A DNA stretch of 64,000 bases from Entoloma clypeatum (GCA_963565915.1 OY751495.1:1984001-2048000), one strand, 5' to 3'. Positions 42,088-54,362 are shown, counted from the first letter of the stretch. Numbers and translations: made by a program. The notes: generated by a model not told the origin, from the sequence alone.

Positions 42088-43297
42088 ATGTCTTCTCTCC
42101 TTTCCAATGAACTTGTGAGCTATTCACCAGTGAATGAAGATGGTTGATTTGGACTTTCCAAGGACCTTGACAGTATTGTACGAAAGGTGGGCACCCACTA
42201 CATTGCGATAGGCGACCACGCAGATCTCTGGGACGGAGAGTTGATCAATGCAGCCTCGAAAACACGAAGTAGGGTACGGAATTTGATGCAACTTCTCGTG
42301 GAAGTTTTTGAGAGGCTTTCTGCCAATAGGTAGCCATCAAGCTTCTAAGAGGCGGTAGTATCAATAAACCCAACTTCCAGGACAACCTCCAACGAGTACG
42401 CGTTCAGAATAACCCTCCTCTCAGGTGTGAGCTAACAAACAGTTGGGCGTATTCTAGGCGCTCGAGAGTCACGGTCGTATCTGGAAAACTTTCCAATCCG
42501 ACCATGTCGCTCGCTTTCACGGACTCACATTCAATTGTGGAATTATGCCTGCATTGATTCTTGATTTCTACCCGAACGGCAACATCAACGAATTCGTGAA
42601 GGAACGCTCTCTCGATGATGAGCGCAAATTAACACTGGTTCCGCTCAGTATATTGCCAGTTCAACAAATTTTCTAACATCACTCCCGCAGATCAAAGAAA
42701 TTGCTCTTGGCCTGCGGTACTTGCACCAGTTCCAGCCCTCCACCATTCACGGAGATCTACGCGGCGTGAGTCGGTTTTTCTAAAGTTGGAATGTCTACTG
42801 ACCTCACGACATCCCAATGAAAGGCCAACGTTCTGATTGATGCCAACGGTCATGCCGTTCTGGTAGACTACGGCTTAGTGTTCATTATCGATTCGTCCGA
42901 CTTTACAACGACAAAAGTTGCGGGAACATGTAGGTGGAGTGCTCCAGAACTAATGGGGTGCGACGAAGGAGAATACAGCGACCCACCGTATTCGCTCGCC
43001 AGTGATATTTTCGCATTTGCCATGACCACCATCGAGGTCTGTTCCAAGACCGTTCCTCTTTTTACTATCGTAGCGACTGTGTCCTCACAGGTGTTCACCG
43101 AGAACCCACCCTTTTCGGACAGGAAAAGAGATGGCGCCGTCCTCTTTGCGATCCTGAGGGGTAAACGTCCTGACCTTCCCGCATACATCCAAGAGCGATC
43201 AAACCTTGCTAGCCTGATCCAAAGCTCTTGGGACCAGTCTCCCGAAGCAAGGCCTTCGGCTGATGAGATTTGCAAAGTCCTTCAGGAAATAACTTAA
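42088..43297 (+). CDS. TKL-type protein kinase A (paralogue of kinase B)
   Basis: The exon series begins ATG TCT TCT CTC at 42088 and ends at 43297, with about seven exons whose early lengths (27, 111, 66, 180 bases) equal those of kinase B at 47.6 kb. The kinase domain fills the protein: an unusual phosphate loop IAIGDHADLWDG, VAIKLLRGGSINKPNF (beta3 Lys), LILDFYPNGNINEFV, catalytic loop IHGDLRGANVLID, DYG in place of DFG, CRWSAPELM as the APE segment, ASDIFAFAM and PEARPSADE. The catalytic Lys, Asp and Asn are kept, so it is probably active on Ser/Thr or Tyr. About 300 residues, no extra domain. A single base of position uncertainty applies to internal exon ends. Confidence 0.85.
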
Positions 43298-43734
43298 TTC
43301 TTCGCTAGACCTGGCGATACAATTCCGTCAGGTTGCCACGCCTTCCAGCACTGCCCTGCATAGAATGCCATTCTTCATGGCCTGACGCTGTACTTTTACA
43401 TGAATTCCAATGACTTTCACGTCGTAGATCCCCATGACTTTTGGACGATATATCTTGGTTGTAGTAACACTCCTGGTAGTTATCGCTACGTATGTATACT
43501 TTGGTTCAAATGTTTAGATTATATTCTCTCTCTCTGCCTTGGTAACATGGCTCGTTGTCGACAAGAAAGGCGTGGACCATTGGTCTTTCGACTTGAACTA
43601 GGTCAAAATCTGACGATGATCTGTCCTGATCGTCTATATGCACGGTCCGAAGATGATTCAACGCTGCCGCGCCGCTCCACTTTATGCAAATTTATTTCTA
43701 CTAGTATTCTAGTTTGTACCAAGAAAAGAAGACT
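43298..43734. other. Short intergenic gap between convergent kinase genes
   Basis: No coding signal beyond an unconvincing ORF (43400-43861) that overlaps the 3' end of the next kinase on the other strand. Confidence 0.4.
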
Positions 43735-44928
43735 CTATCCCCTGCGACTCGACGGCAAACGACGAACCACGTCAACCATGGTAGGCCTTTCTTGGGGGTC
43801 TATCTTCCAGCACGACTCAATGACCCCCCATGTACCCGTATACTCTGGTGGGCAGATATAATGATGCGTCGGTAGACCTCCTCCAATCCTCAAAGTCAAA
43901 GCGGTGTCATGTGTGCGGCAGAATGGTATCTGATCCGTCAGAATCTAACGAGAATATGTCAATAAGGGACGCATCCATTAGTAGACAGAACGACCGAACC
44001 TCCAAACCAACCATTCCGAATGCGTAAACATCACTTTGTTTGGTCAAAATGGGAACAAAAGAATCGATAGCGTCCAATGACAATACTGGGTTGGGAAACA
44101 ATTCTGGCGCCATGGTACGGGTGGAACCCGCAACCGTTTTGGTCGTAAAGCCGTGCTGTTCCAAAATTTTCGAACGGCCGAAATCGCAGATGAGAGGTCT
44201 CCCATCGTCGCTGATCAGTACGTTGTTCTGTAAAAAGCCTGTCTAAGTCCATCCATACCGACAAGTTTGAATTCAACGACGAACACATTTCATGTCGCCA
44301 TGAACAATATTCTGGGCATGCAGGTATTCCAGGCCTTTGGCGATCTGGGAAATCTAAGAGGATTGTAAGAATCTATTTGCGAAGAGAAGGAAGCTCTCAC
44401 GATTTTAGCTCGATCTGCACCAGGGTACTTTGCAAGGTATTGCGTAACATGGCCTTCTTTGCAAAGCGGAGAGATAAGGGCATGAGAGCGTGCCAGGTCG
44501 GTGCTATAACCCAAGAGGGGTAGGATGTTGGCGTGTTCCACGTAGTCCCACACACGCGGTTCACGTTGTAAAATCTAATCAGAAAATTCAATACGCGCTG
44601 GACCGCGGTTCGTCTAAACTCAACCTTTTGTATTTGCTTTACAGCATCGGGACCAACAACTCGCAGGACCTTGATAGCAACCTATTTCTGTTGAACTGCA
44701 GCACTACCCATGGAAATAGAAACAAGACTCACCCGTCGTCCAGCTTCTCGATGAGGGTTCGTCAAGACTCCCTTGAAGACCTCGGAAAATCCCCCTGACG
44801 TGAAATAGAACTCCTCGGTTTTGATGACTTGTCCCGTAAGATCCTGAGAGATTATTGGAAGGAAGTCAATATGAAAGAAACAGAGTATATCTGACCGGCA
44901 CGTCGGTGAGCGGCTGGTGGTCCGTCAT
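43735..44928 (-). CDS. TKL-type protein kinase G
   Basis: On the minus strand exon 1 starts at 44928 (MTDHQPLTDVP). Later exons read EEFYFTSGGFSEVFKGVLTN (glycine loop), VAIKVLRVVGPDAVKQIQ (beta3 Lys), YVEHANILPLLGYSTDLARS, IAKGLEYLHAQNIVHGDMK (catalytic loop), NNVLISDDGRPLICDFGRSK (DFG), TKTVAGSTRTMAPELF, KQSDVYAFGMVGLEV and finally SCWKIDPQERPTMVDVVRRL. All key residues are present. The fold and motif order are those of the tyrosine-kinase-like families expanded in mushroom genomes. Small introns separate each block; some internal boundaries are approximate. Confidence 0.82.
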
Positions 44929-46036
44929 AGCGATGGTTAGCTTCCGAATGTCTGTCTTTTGGTCAAAGACCCTACAGCTTTTTATGTCGAACCTGAGCCG
45001 TGTCACGATATACGCAGTAATGCACACACGAGATTCGCAGAAAAAAAGGATTATCACAATCTGCCACAGGGCAGAGCATAAATAGACGAAGTTTATTGAA
45101 CGTACTGTTTGGTCTCCTGACCTCTTTGTGGATAACAAGACTGGGTCACATTGGCAGGGCCAAAAGGACTTTCGAAGCGACAACCAGGTGCTCGCTGTGA
45201 AATCATGAAGAACCTGGGACTATTCCCATTATGAGCAGAAACCGAATGCAGTGCAGTTCTTGAGAATCTTCACCTCCGACTCGGCTAGTCAGTTTCGAGA
45301 CAATATCAGGACGCTCGATGAAGCAGGTGACAGGTATTGCAAAAAGAGGAATGCAATAGCAATCAAATATGCATCAGACTCGAGAGTTCCGGACGAGACG
45401 GTATTCTGTGATAGTCTGACAGACCATCCTGGCACCAGGAAATAAGACCCCTCGATTGAGATGTCCACACACTTGACCTTTGAATATAGCAAATGTTAGC
45501 CGTATGCCTTGAAGGAGAAAATCTCCCGGGCGATTGGACCCAAGGATCAGAGGCAACCAGTAGTTCCCAGACGCTCTGAGTCCACCTCCCTCCATCAAGC
45601 ATACATGAATATATTTCTAGCTGTGTGTGGGTCTTGTTCATCCTACATCACTCTGGGCCCATGTCAGGCAATGCCTCGAGGCGGCATTGGCGAAGTGATG
45701 ACACAAACTGGATGTCGACTTCCTAAAATTCATGAGATGATTCTAGGATTGTAAGGTCTACCTTCCTGTCACAGCGCACTCTTCTAACCCAGGCTGCCTT
45801 GAATCTGGACGCGATTGGGCAATGTGGGATCCGCACCCTAAATGAATTGATATGGCTCATCGATGTATCATGGTTCATTGATTTATAAAAGTGGATACTG
45901 GATCAACGTTGCAAGGCTTGCAGCATTTAACCGGGCATAGGTCGGACTAGGTGACGGGGTTATGACGCTTTATCTTGAAGATCATGAGAAAACACGCACG
46001 CAATAGCAAAAGACATGATATACTTGGCGCCGTGCT
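44929..46036. other. Intergenic region, about 1.1 kb
   Basis: No recognisable gene; ORFs at 44866-45183, 45363-45641 and 45509-45754 lack domains or splice support. It includes the promoter of kinase G and the 3' flank of SEC13. Confidence 0.4.
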
Positions 46037-47316
46037 CTAGCTATTCATGTCACTAACACATTCCCAAACACCCTTTAAATTTTCCTTCCAGAGAGTAACC
46101 TTGCCGTCACCGCAGCTAACTGCCAATAAGTTACCAGCAAGGCTCCACGATACGCGCCAAACCACGTCAGGGAACTTGCCGGCAGGGAGAGGCGCGGTGG
46201 ACGTGGGAGAAGTCAAAGTCGAGGATGGGTCCAGGGCGGTCTTGACCCACGGCGAAGTTGGCGTGTCTTTTGTCCAAATGAGAACGGTCCGATCTTGAGA
46301 GGCGGTAGCAATATAGCTCCGCGGCAGTCCGATATTTGGCGCCCACGCAACATCTCGAACCCAGTCCGTATGACCTTCCAGCGTCTCTTCCTCGACCCAT
46401 GACTGAGAGTCTTCTCTGTAACCCCAGATTTTGACTAAATTATCACAACCCGCGCTAGCGAAGCGTTTAACAGAGGGTGTTGTTGACGTCGGCTGGTTCG
46501 GGACGGGTTGCGTTTGCGGGGAGATGAGTGAGCCCGGGTGGATTGCAGGGGCCCAAGAGACTGCATTACATCCGATGGCGTGTCCGTTGAAGATATCTGC
46601 GCCCCATTGACCGTCATCTTCGGATTGTAAGTTTCAAGTAAACTGATTAAATGAAGCGATACTTTTGAATGTCAAAACAGAGAGTTTCCCGTCAGAAGAT
46701 GCGCAGGCCAAGATGGCGCCAAGTTCATGTGGCGCCCATGAAACAGAGTTTACTACATTTTCATTGAAAAGGATGTGCCTGCCGAAGATAAACATGGCGT
46801 ACCTGAAGCAGAATGCAATGTATGCTCCTTAACCTTATTCCAACCCGCAGCAGCAGGCCCCTGCCCTGGCTGCTCTTTCCAGATTAGCACCTTCCCATCA
46901 TAAGAACAAGACGCGAGAATGTGCCCATATTTTGGATGTGCCCATGAGACTTGCCAAACAGGACCCGTATGTCTGAAAAGGCAAGCATCAGGACGCGACA
47001 GGTGCAAGCAACATCAGGCCCACCCTTTCAACGTGTGTCCCCCACCTGAACGTTGCGGCTCTCCTTCTATCACATCAAACACTTTCACAGTTCGATCGGA
47101 GGAACACGTTGCTAAACGTTTCCCATAATAATCCAATTGCGCGTCATGCTGAAAAGACCGCCTTGTTGAGCTGTTTGGCAACGAGTAAGTTTTCTTGCGA
47201 CTCACAATCATGTCTTCATGCGCGGTTTCGATTGGCACCGATTCTGAGACCGTTGCGGATGCCTTGAAACATGGTTTCGATGAGAACTCGTCAAGGAAGA
47301 AAATCTCACCAACCAT
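46037..47316 (-). CDS. SEC13: Protein transport protein Sec13 (COPII / nuclear pore WD40 protein)
   Basis: Six exons (47310-47316, 47206-47243, 47024-47148, 46803-46972, 46663-46752, 46037-46617) give 336 residues. Sec13 is a six-bladed WD40 propeller that pairs with Sec31 in COPII coats and with the Nup84 complex at nuclear pores. The sequence shows [131 protein letters not shown] and a C-terminal [20 protein letters not shown]. Exon 1 is only 7 bases (ATG GTT G), inferred from frame and good splice sites. Confidence 0.93.
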
Positions 47317-47583
47317 AATGTTCAATTCGCAAGTATAAAGTGGTCGACTCAGATGTTGCGTGCAACGTGGACTTTGCTTATGTAATAAGCCCCCCCCCCC
47401 CCCCGGGCCTCAACATCATCATGCCGAAAACCCCCCATACTCAACATTTACTATATTGGGTATATTTATTTAAATTGAAATGAGGTGACCGGGGTCTCAA
47501 ACTGTGCCTCTAGCCCCTAAGTAGCACACGTGGTCATAGAACAAAACTGGCCCATGGCAGTTTCCCCCGCCAGTATCCCCCCA
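47317..47583. promoter_or_regulatory. Divergent promoter region of SEC13 and kinase B, with a poly-C tract
   Basis: 267 bases separate the start codons. It contains an uninterrupted run of 15 C residues (47390-47404), rare in this sequence. No other feature is evident. Confidence 0.45.
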
Positions 47584-48810
47584 ATGCCATCATCGACCGA
47601 TGTTGGTCTTGTAGGTTCCTCCCTTTGATCACTCATGACAGCGACATTTTACTTGACCTTCTAAGGACATAAGCGGCTCTGTCAGGACAGTTGGGAAGCA
47701 TTACATCGCGATAGGAGAGCATTCCGACCTATGGGATGGCAAACTTGGTGGCTCACGCTGGACGGCGCCAAAGAGGGTGCAGATCTCGCAAAATTTGCCT
47801 GGGAAGTGTCGATTGGGTTCTGATTCCCATGGCAGGTAGCGATCAAATTATTGCGAGGCGGCACGATCAACAAACCCAATTTCCAAGAGAACTTGAAGCG
47901 GGTGCGATTGGAGATCTCGAGCTTCACGTATCATATTCACATGAAAATTAGGCGCTCGAAAAGCACGGTCGTGTTTGGAAGACTTTCCAACATGAAAATG
48001 TCGCTCGTTTCCATGGACTCGCGTTCAATGTTGGAATAATGCCCGCCTTGGTGCTCGATTTCTACCCGAACGGCAATATCAACGAATACACAAAGCAAAA
48101 CCACTCAGATGACGATGCCAAATCATCTCTGGTCGTGTTATTGATTTCGCATATCCATATCATTTCCTGACATAAATTCGGCAGATAAAAGAAGTCGCAC
48201 ACGGATTGAAATTCTTGCATGAATGCGACCCCCCTGTCATCCATGGGGATATTCGCGGAGTAAGCCAAGATATCTGCGAATACAAAATTTCCCAGACTAA
48301 TAAAATACCGTGAAGGCCAACATTTTGATCGATGCCAAGGGCCACGCCGTCCTAGCAGATTATGGCTTGGTGTTCATCATTGATTCTGCCGACTTCACGA
48401 CGACAAAGATCGTGGGCACTTGTCGATGGACGGCGCCTGAGCTCATGGTTCCTCCGGAGAACGAGGAGGATTACGCTCCGCCATATTCCGAAGCCAGCGA
48501 TATCTTCGCATTCGCTATGACTGTCGTCGAAGTTTGTCCTCGATACCCACTTTTTTTCCCTTTCAAAAATCATATCCTATAGGTCTATACGGGAAACCTC
48601 CCTTTTTCCGAGAAGAAGAGCGATAGCGCTGTTCTTTTTACGATTCTTGGTGGTAAACGGCCGGAAGTGCCCGAGTACATACAAGTGCAAGAAATACTTG
48701 CTACTCTCATTCAGAGGTGTTGGGACTCGAGTCCCGACGCAAGACCATCGGCCGATGAGGTTTACAAAACACTCGAAGCAGTACGTCGTGTAACGGTTGC
48801 TCCTCCTTGA
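47584..48810 (+). CDS. TKL-type protein kinase B (paralogue of kinase A)
   Basis: Seven exons (47584-47610, 47666-47776, 47836-47901, 47952-48131, 48185-48259, 48316-48531, 48583-48810) give 300 residues. Motifs parallel kinase A: IAIGEHSDLWDGKL, VAIKLLRGGTINKPNF, VARFHGLAFNVGIMPALVLD, VIHGDIRGANILIDAKGHAV, DYGLVF in place of DFG, TCRWTAPELM, ASDIFAFAMTVVEV, DARPSADE. Catalytic Lys, Asp and Asn are intact. Intron positions are identical to kinase A, so the two are products of a segmental duplication that now straddles kinase G and SEC13. Function unknown. Confidence 0.87.
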
Positions 48811-50214
48811 TGAGGACTGACCATCCGGTTAGGGAATTTCTCCGCCATCCACTTCTGGTTGGGCAAGGTTTGTCTGATGACCCTTCTTAAATATCATTCA
48901 TTCTCAAATGTAGCCACAGATATTTCTGGGGGCTGCCATGGCCCTTCTAGCAACCCAAGGCCGACCAATCGTTCAGCCATATTTCTGTCTTCTATTCGCA
49001 CAGCCCGTATACCTTTCTACCAAGTCTCGTTGTCTTATGCATCTTTGGCTCTATCTCGGATATTGTCTTGTTTGTATGCCAACACTTCATCCCCCATTTA
49101 TCCTTCTCTGTCTCCTTTATTATCGAAATGAGCGAGGCGCCTAGCATCTCTCAGAGAGTGAATCACACTGTTCACACCATTGTGCATCGTGACCCTCGGT
49201 AATTGCGGAAAACTTCCGCGTGACCATGAGGCTAGGATTCCCTTCAAATGCACTGAATTCTAGCGCTCACGATTCATAAACAGCTCAGCGCTCAGCCCTG
49301 AGGAGTCGGCAACATCGAACAACCTCCGCACCTGCAGGCCTATGGCTTGGTCTCCAAAACGCTGGTTCTTTTACAGGGCTCCTGCCTTGCAGTTCATCGC
49401 ACCAATTTCCCAGCCATGAAGTGATCTACAAAAGTGGATTTGACTCCATGGTGTTTGCAGCTCATTCACTTGTAAGGCATTGAATTTGACAGAAAAGTCT
49501 TGTACGCGGCCCTGATCGCTGACAAGTGCTGACAGGTTCATGACACTACATGCACATCACAGGACCCCCCTCGCACCATACATCAAGGAATAAGTCTGAT
49601 TGTCCGAGGTTAGGGGGAGTCTCTTTGAGCGAACGCACCTTTCTCATAGGAATACGTAATGAATGATGCTAGTTGTTGACCAGGCACCGGTACCTGACGG
49701 TGGGAGAACAATCATCTTGTCCATGAAAGACTACTGAACCTCGCTTTAAATCACAGCTCATTAGCAGCGTTATCAATCGTGACTTGACTTTCCGCATACG
49801 TCAAACTTAATTGACATGCAGTTTTCGGTCCGATGAAACACAGGCCCACTTATGTCCTCACATACCCTTCCCTTTCCCCATGGCGCAACTAAATGTTTCT
49901 TTGTTGTGGGGAAATGCCCAGTCACCAACCTTATCCCACAGAAATTCATGAAATTTGCGGAAATGGGTTGTCTCCCAACGGGATAGTCTGTTTACAAGCC
50001 CGATTCAATCGTGGAAGACACAGTAAACATTGGCCGCGATTGACACTTGCTCATGAGTGTAGTATGCCTCAAGACTTCCTTGTGTTTGCAGGGGCTTCTA
50101 AAAAGTTCTCTCCTTCGCGGGGCTGTATGGTTCAACCTGTGAAAGTGGTGGGCATCATGCTGGATATAAAAGGGCCTCTATCAACCAGAGTTTTTCTTCC
50201 AATCCAATTTCACA
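48811..50214. other. Intergenic region, about 1.4 kb
   Basis: No recognisable gene. A possible TATA-like element (ggatataaaag at about 50161-50171) sits roughly 45 bases before the kinase C start. Confidence 0.45.
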
Positions 50215-51433
50215 ATGTCAAAACCTCGCCTCTGCGGTGTCATCGAAGACTTTCTTGATCAAAAGCGTGCTCGAGTCAATTTCGTTAGTTAATCATCTCG
50301 AAGCTTGTTGCCGCGAATGCTTACTTCGAATCACAGGAGATAAAAGGGGAGATAATCATGAGAGGACCATTGCCCATCGGACAAGGAGCAAGAGGCGACG
50401 TCTTCGAAGCCCACTTGAATGGCGAACGGGTATCAAATTCACCTCGGTCTTTACGAGGGGAAGTAACTTTCTCTATCATAGGTAGCCGTGAAATATCTAC
50501 GAGGAACGAAGAAAGAGGAAGTGAAAGCCTCGCAAGTACGCAGACCTGTCTGCTTTATTTTTGTGCGACCGTGACACCTCTACAGCGCCTTATCCGAGAA
50601 CTATTCGTTTGGAACCAATTGGACCATCAGGGCATCGCTCCGTTATATGGGCTGACGTATAATAACAACGCGTACGCCGTTCCCGGGATAGTCTCGTTGT
50701 TCGTCGAGAACGAATTATTGGACTATTTGGCGTCTCACTCTGACGCAAAAGCGAGCCTGGTAATATCTCTACCGTGACTGACGATGAATTCTTATCATTA
50801 ATCCTTCACAGATCCTCGAAATTGGGCGGGGTGCTGAATACCTGCATTCCGAATTTGTCATCCACGGAGATCTTAAACCTGTAAGCACTGCGCCACAAGG
50901 AACGGAGGCCATATTCCTGACTAACGGCAGGATAACGTGCGCGTCTCTTCTGACGGGCATGCAAAAATAGTCGATTTTGGGATGGGAAAGCACGTGAATG
51001 TAAAAGGATGTACATCGGTGTGGAATCCTAACCCTCGGTATTTTGCCCCGGAGCTGTTGGCCAGTGAGAATGGGGTTCGTCCGACATTTAAGAGCGACGT
51101 TTACAGCTTCGGGATGTTGATCCTCCAGGTAAACACCGGTTGATATCTCCATTCGCCTTTCCTTGTGACATCTCCTATTTACAGGTTTTTCATGGGCGGG
51201 ATCTCAACGGCAAATTCGACCACTCCATGCCGTTCAACGATTTTACCAGTACGACACCCGTCGCTCTCCTTCGATTATTTGAAGCCGTGTTGTCTGGACG
51301 CCGGCCGCTTCAGACAGGATATCGTAACATCACGCAGGAGCAGTGGACCCTGTTAGAGCACTGTTGGAATAAGGATCCCGCGGAGAGACCCTCTATGCCG
51401 CGCACTCTCGATCGCCTCCAAAACATTCTGTGA
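50215..51433 (+). CDS. TKL-type protein kinase C (paralogue of kinase F)
   Basis: Start MSKPRLCGVIEDFLDQKRAR at 50215. Later exons read LPIGQGARGDVFEAHLNGER (glycine loop), VAVKYLRGTKKEEVKASQ (beta3 Lys), LIRELFVWNQLDHQGIAPLY, ILEIGRGAEYLHSEFVIHGD with LKP then an intron then DNVRVSSDGHAKIVDFGMGK, GCTSVWNPNPRYFAPELL, SDVYSFGMLILQV, ITQEQWTLLEHCW and DPAERPSMPRTLDRLQNIL. HGDLKPDN and DFG are canonical, so this should be an active kinase. Close counterpart of kinase F at 62.3-63.6 kb on the other strand, sharing the IEDF...RAR N terminus and the VWxPNPRxFAPELL segment. Confidence 0.87.
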
Positions 51434-52117
51434 TTTTTTCCCCATCACAGTATCATGCGTCCACCGATAGAGTATCATAATCATTCTTTTCAGTATTCTG
51501 ATTAAAACTCTCTCGCTCAATGAATCGCAACATTCTTTCAAACACTATAAATAAACTTGGCTAAAGAAGTTAGTACATTGCGAATGTTCACTTGGTCACT
51601 TAGCCATCGAACATGATGAAACCTGGTCCCAACCTCTACAAGGAATTGACTTTCGATCGCTCCAGGCCATTAATTTTCCGCTCCTAGTATGTATGATGTC
51701 CTCTTCACGATGGCATCCTCTTCAGATTCGGAAGTTATCGAAATCAGTTACGGTCAAAACAAATCAGGATGTTTAGGAGTCCTAATTGATTCTCTCTTCA
51801 TGGCCATTCTATTACATGCGGCTTGAATTAGTGGTGTTTCTTCGTTAGAACACAAAGGAACTTGATGGATTTGCGCCAAGTGGATGGAAGTCATGTGATC
51901 ATGAGATCGTGACATTAGCATCTTCATTGTTCAATCCCGCCTCAGGAAACCGCAATGACCATGGGAAGAACAAGTATATTTCATCTCGCATCTACCCAGA
52001 CTGTGCCATTGAAACACCTTCCGATAGAGTCGCGAAAACATATCGTTCCTTTCAAGTCAAGTGGGATCGACCTTGGACCGAGTTGACGTCGAAACTGACC
52101 ACAGGCTCAATCAATAG
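51434..52117. other. Intergenic region upstream of the nucleolar GTPase
   Basis: I looked here for the missing basic N-terminal exon of the GTPase gene and could not find a Lys/Arg-rich reading frame. The ORF at 51909-52154 is not basic enough and has no family match. Confidence 0.4.
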
Positions 52118-54186
52118 AGTTGAAGAAAGATCCAGGAATTCCCAAGCTACCTGATCTCAAGGAGCGAGTTCGAAACCATGGTAAACAGAGGGCACTTCAT
52201 GTGAGCTTTATTGATTTATCTCTGGAACGATCTCACATATCTATAGGTTCCTGCTACGCACAATGGTGATCCAGATAGCACAATGGCCTCCGAACCCACG
52301 CTTTCTACGCTAGCTGTCCTCGCCGCTCAAGCTTCGTCGGCGAGTCTACAAGAAGATCCTTCGTCGTCGACACAACCCGGCAAAACGAGGGAGCAGATGC
52401 GGAAATACTATCTTCGAACTCTGCACAAAGTAATTGACCAAAGTGACATCGTCATCCTTGTGCTTGATGCTCGCGATCCTGAGGGTTGTCGAAGCCGATT
52501 GGTGGAAGAAGAAGTGCTGCGCCGGGAGGCCGAGGGTAAAAAGCTGGTTTTTGTGTTGAATAAAATTGGTAAGATAGTTCATATTTCTCCACTTGCACCC
52601 AGCGATATATTCGAGGCCCTATAGACCTCATACCGAAAGCGAATGCCCAGTTATGGCTGAAACACCTGCGACACTCGACGCCGACATTACCATTCCTTTC
52701 ATCCTCTCAACATCAACGCTCGAACATTTCATCCTCGACCGCTCCGTCCCTCCTCAAGCTCCTGAAGGCCTATAAACCAAAGTCAGGGAATGTCACGGTG
52801 GGCGTTGTGGGGTACCCGAACGTTGGCAAGAGTAGTCTGATTAACAGTCTAAAAAGGAGTAAAGTATGTCCCGTCGCGCCCCTTGTCGCTCTTTTTTCAA
52901 TACAAAAAAGGTTTGTGGAATTGCCGCGCAGCCAGGGCACACGAAGGAGCTTCAATCCATCCAGCTCGAACGTGGCATGAAGATCGTCGATTCTCCTGGG
53001 GTCGTGTTTGATGACGATACCAATGGTGGAAAAAATCAGGCAAAAGGGAGCATGCTATTGCGAAACGTCGTGAAAGTAGAGGATGTTGAAGATCCCATAG
53101 CAGTTGGTGAGCTGATTATCCCTGACTTTGCTTGTTTCTGACGTATTTCCTTAACTTAGTCGAGGAGATCTTATACAGGACAGAATCCCAGAAAATACAG
53201 AACATTTACAATCTCCCAGAATACAGTTCGACTTTGGAATTCCTAACAATGCTTGCAATGACAAGTGGACGGCTATTGAAAGTGAGAAGTATACGACCAT
53301 TATGAAGAGTTGACGCTGATCGAAGTATGTATTCGCAGGGAGGAACTCCTGATATCAATTCCACTGCGCGGCAAGTGCTTATGGATTGGAACCATCAGAA
53401 GATTCCCTACTTTTCTGTCCCACCAGCAGTGCATCCATCTCTTATACCTTCAACAGGTTCGTATCGCATTTCTATAATTGGCGCTCCATTTATCCATTCA
53501 TTCCCCCATCCAAAGTGCCGAACAACGCTGCCCCAGCCGCGATCCCCGTGATAGCCCCTGGTGCGGAGAGCGTCGGGCATGCTCAAATCTTAGATACATT
53601 CTCCCAACCGTTTGAGTTGGAAGGTTTGTTTACCAGTGCTGACGCTGGTGCATTTGGAGGGGGGAGTGGTGATGTGGCCATGGGGGACGAAGATGGTGAC
53701 GTATTCTTTGATGCTGTTGAGGGCGAAGCTATGGACGAAGATGTGTACGTTCCTTATTTTAGCAGACGCACTACTTCATTTATCTTTGGCGTTATGAACA
53801 GCCATCTAGCGAAGGCGGATCGAATGAAAATCGACATGGACATGACACCTGGGGGCTCCCGGAAGAGGCCGCGATCACCCTCAACAACCCCTGTACCTGA
53901 TGCGAATAACGCTCCTATGGTAGGTGTGGGGGCAGATGGTGAAGTGCCAGTCCACACCTTGCGGCAACCCAAGCGTCAGCGCAAGGCAAAAAATGTACCC
54001 CCATACGATGCCTCTCTGGACGAGCATGTGCTCAGGAGGATGGAGCGAAGTAACCCTCTCAGTCGGAAAAACTTGAAGAAGGAAGCCAAACGCGCAAGGA
54101 AGGCACATCGGGTGAAGTCCAATCAGGGATCTGGTGGAGAGGTCATGGAAGTAGATGAAGGGTTGCAGTTTACGTTCATGGCATGA
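52118..54186 (+). CDS. NUG1: Nucleolar GTPase of the Nug1/GNL3-like family (circularly permuted), 5' end unresolved
   Basis: The first recognisable exon (from about 52118) reads LKKDPGIPKLPDLKERV. Next come LRTLHKVIDQSDIVILVLDA with RDPEG, VFVLNKI joined to DLIPKANAQLWLKHL (G4 motif NKID), GVVGYPNVGKSSLINSLKRS (G1), PGHTKELQ, IVDSPGVVFDDD (G3), AVVEEILYRTESQ and an acidic then basic C terminus (KRQRKAKNVPP, KKEAKRARKAHR). The G4-G1-G3 order is the permuted YlqF/MMR_HSR1 arrangement. These GTPases act in nucleolar 60S subunit maturation. About seven exons join in frame. The usual Lys/Arg-rich N-terminal 50 residues and a start codon were not found, so the gene is either 5'-truncated or has an unrecognised first exon. 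Confidence 0.82.
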
Positions 54187-54262
54187 AATGAATTCAATTG
54201 CTGTTGACCTCCTATTACAGGCCATCTACAACATCGATGAACCTGGATTCCTGAGTTTGTAT

Positions 54263-54362
54263 TAGAGCATATTTGCACCCCCTCTCAAAGTGACTTTGAA
54301 AGGTGGAGCAGCCAATCAGATCCCGTTCAAACCAATTTGAGAGGCGTGGCAAATATGCTCTA
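54263..54362. repeat. 100-bp perfect-stem-like inverted repeat (MITE-like) between convergent genes
   Basis: Two 27-base arms (54263-54289 and 54336-54362) pair with 24 matches; each end reads tagagcatatttgc inwards. The loop is 46 bases. The terminal dinucleotide TA on both sides would fit a TA-targeting (Tc1/mariner-type) miniature element. It sits in the 240-base gap between the 3' ends of the GTPase gene and kinase D. Confidence 0.6.

Noticed and set aside
47390..47404. Poly-C run as a telomere or centromere signal
   Set aside because: A single homopolymer without the TTAGGG-type repeats expected of fungal telomeres.
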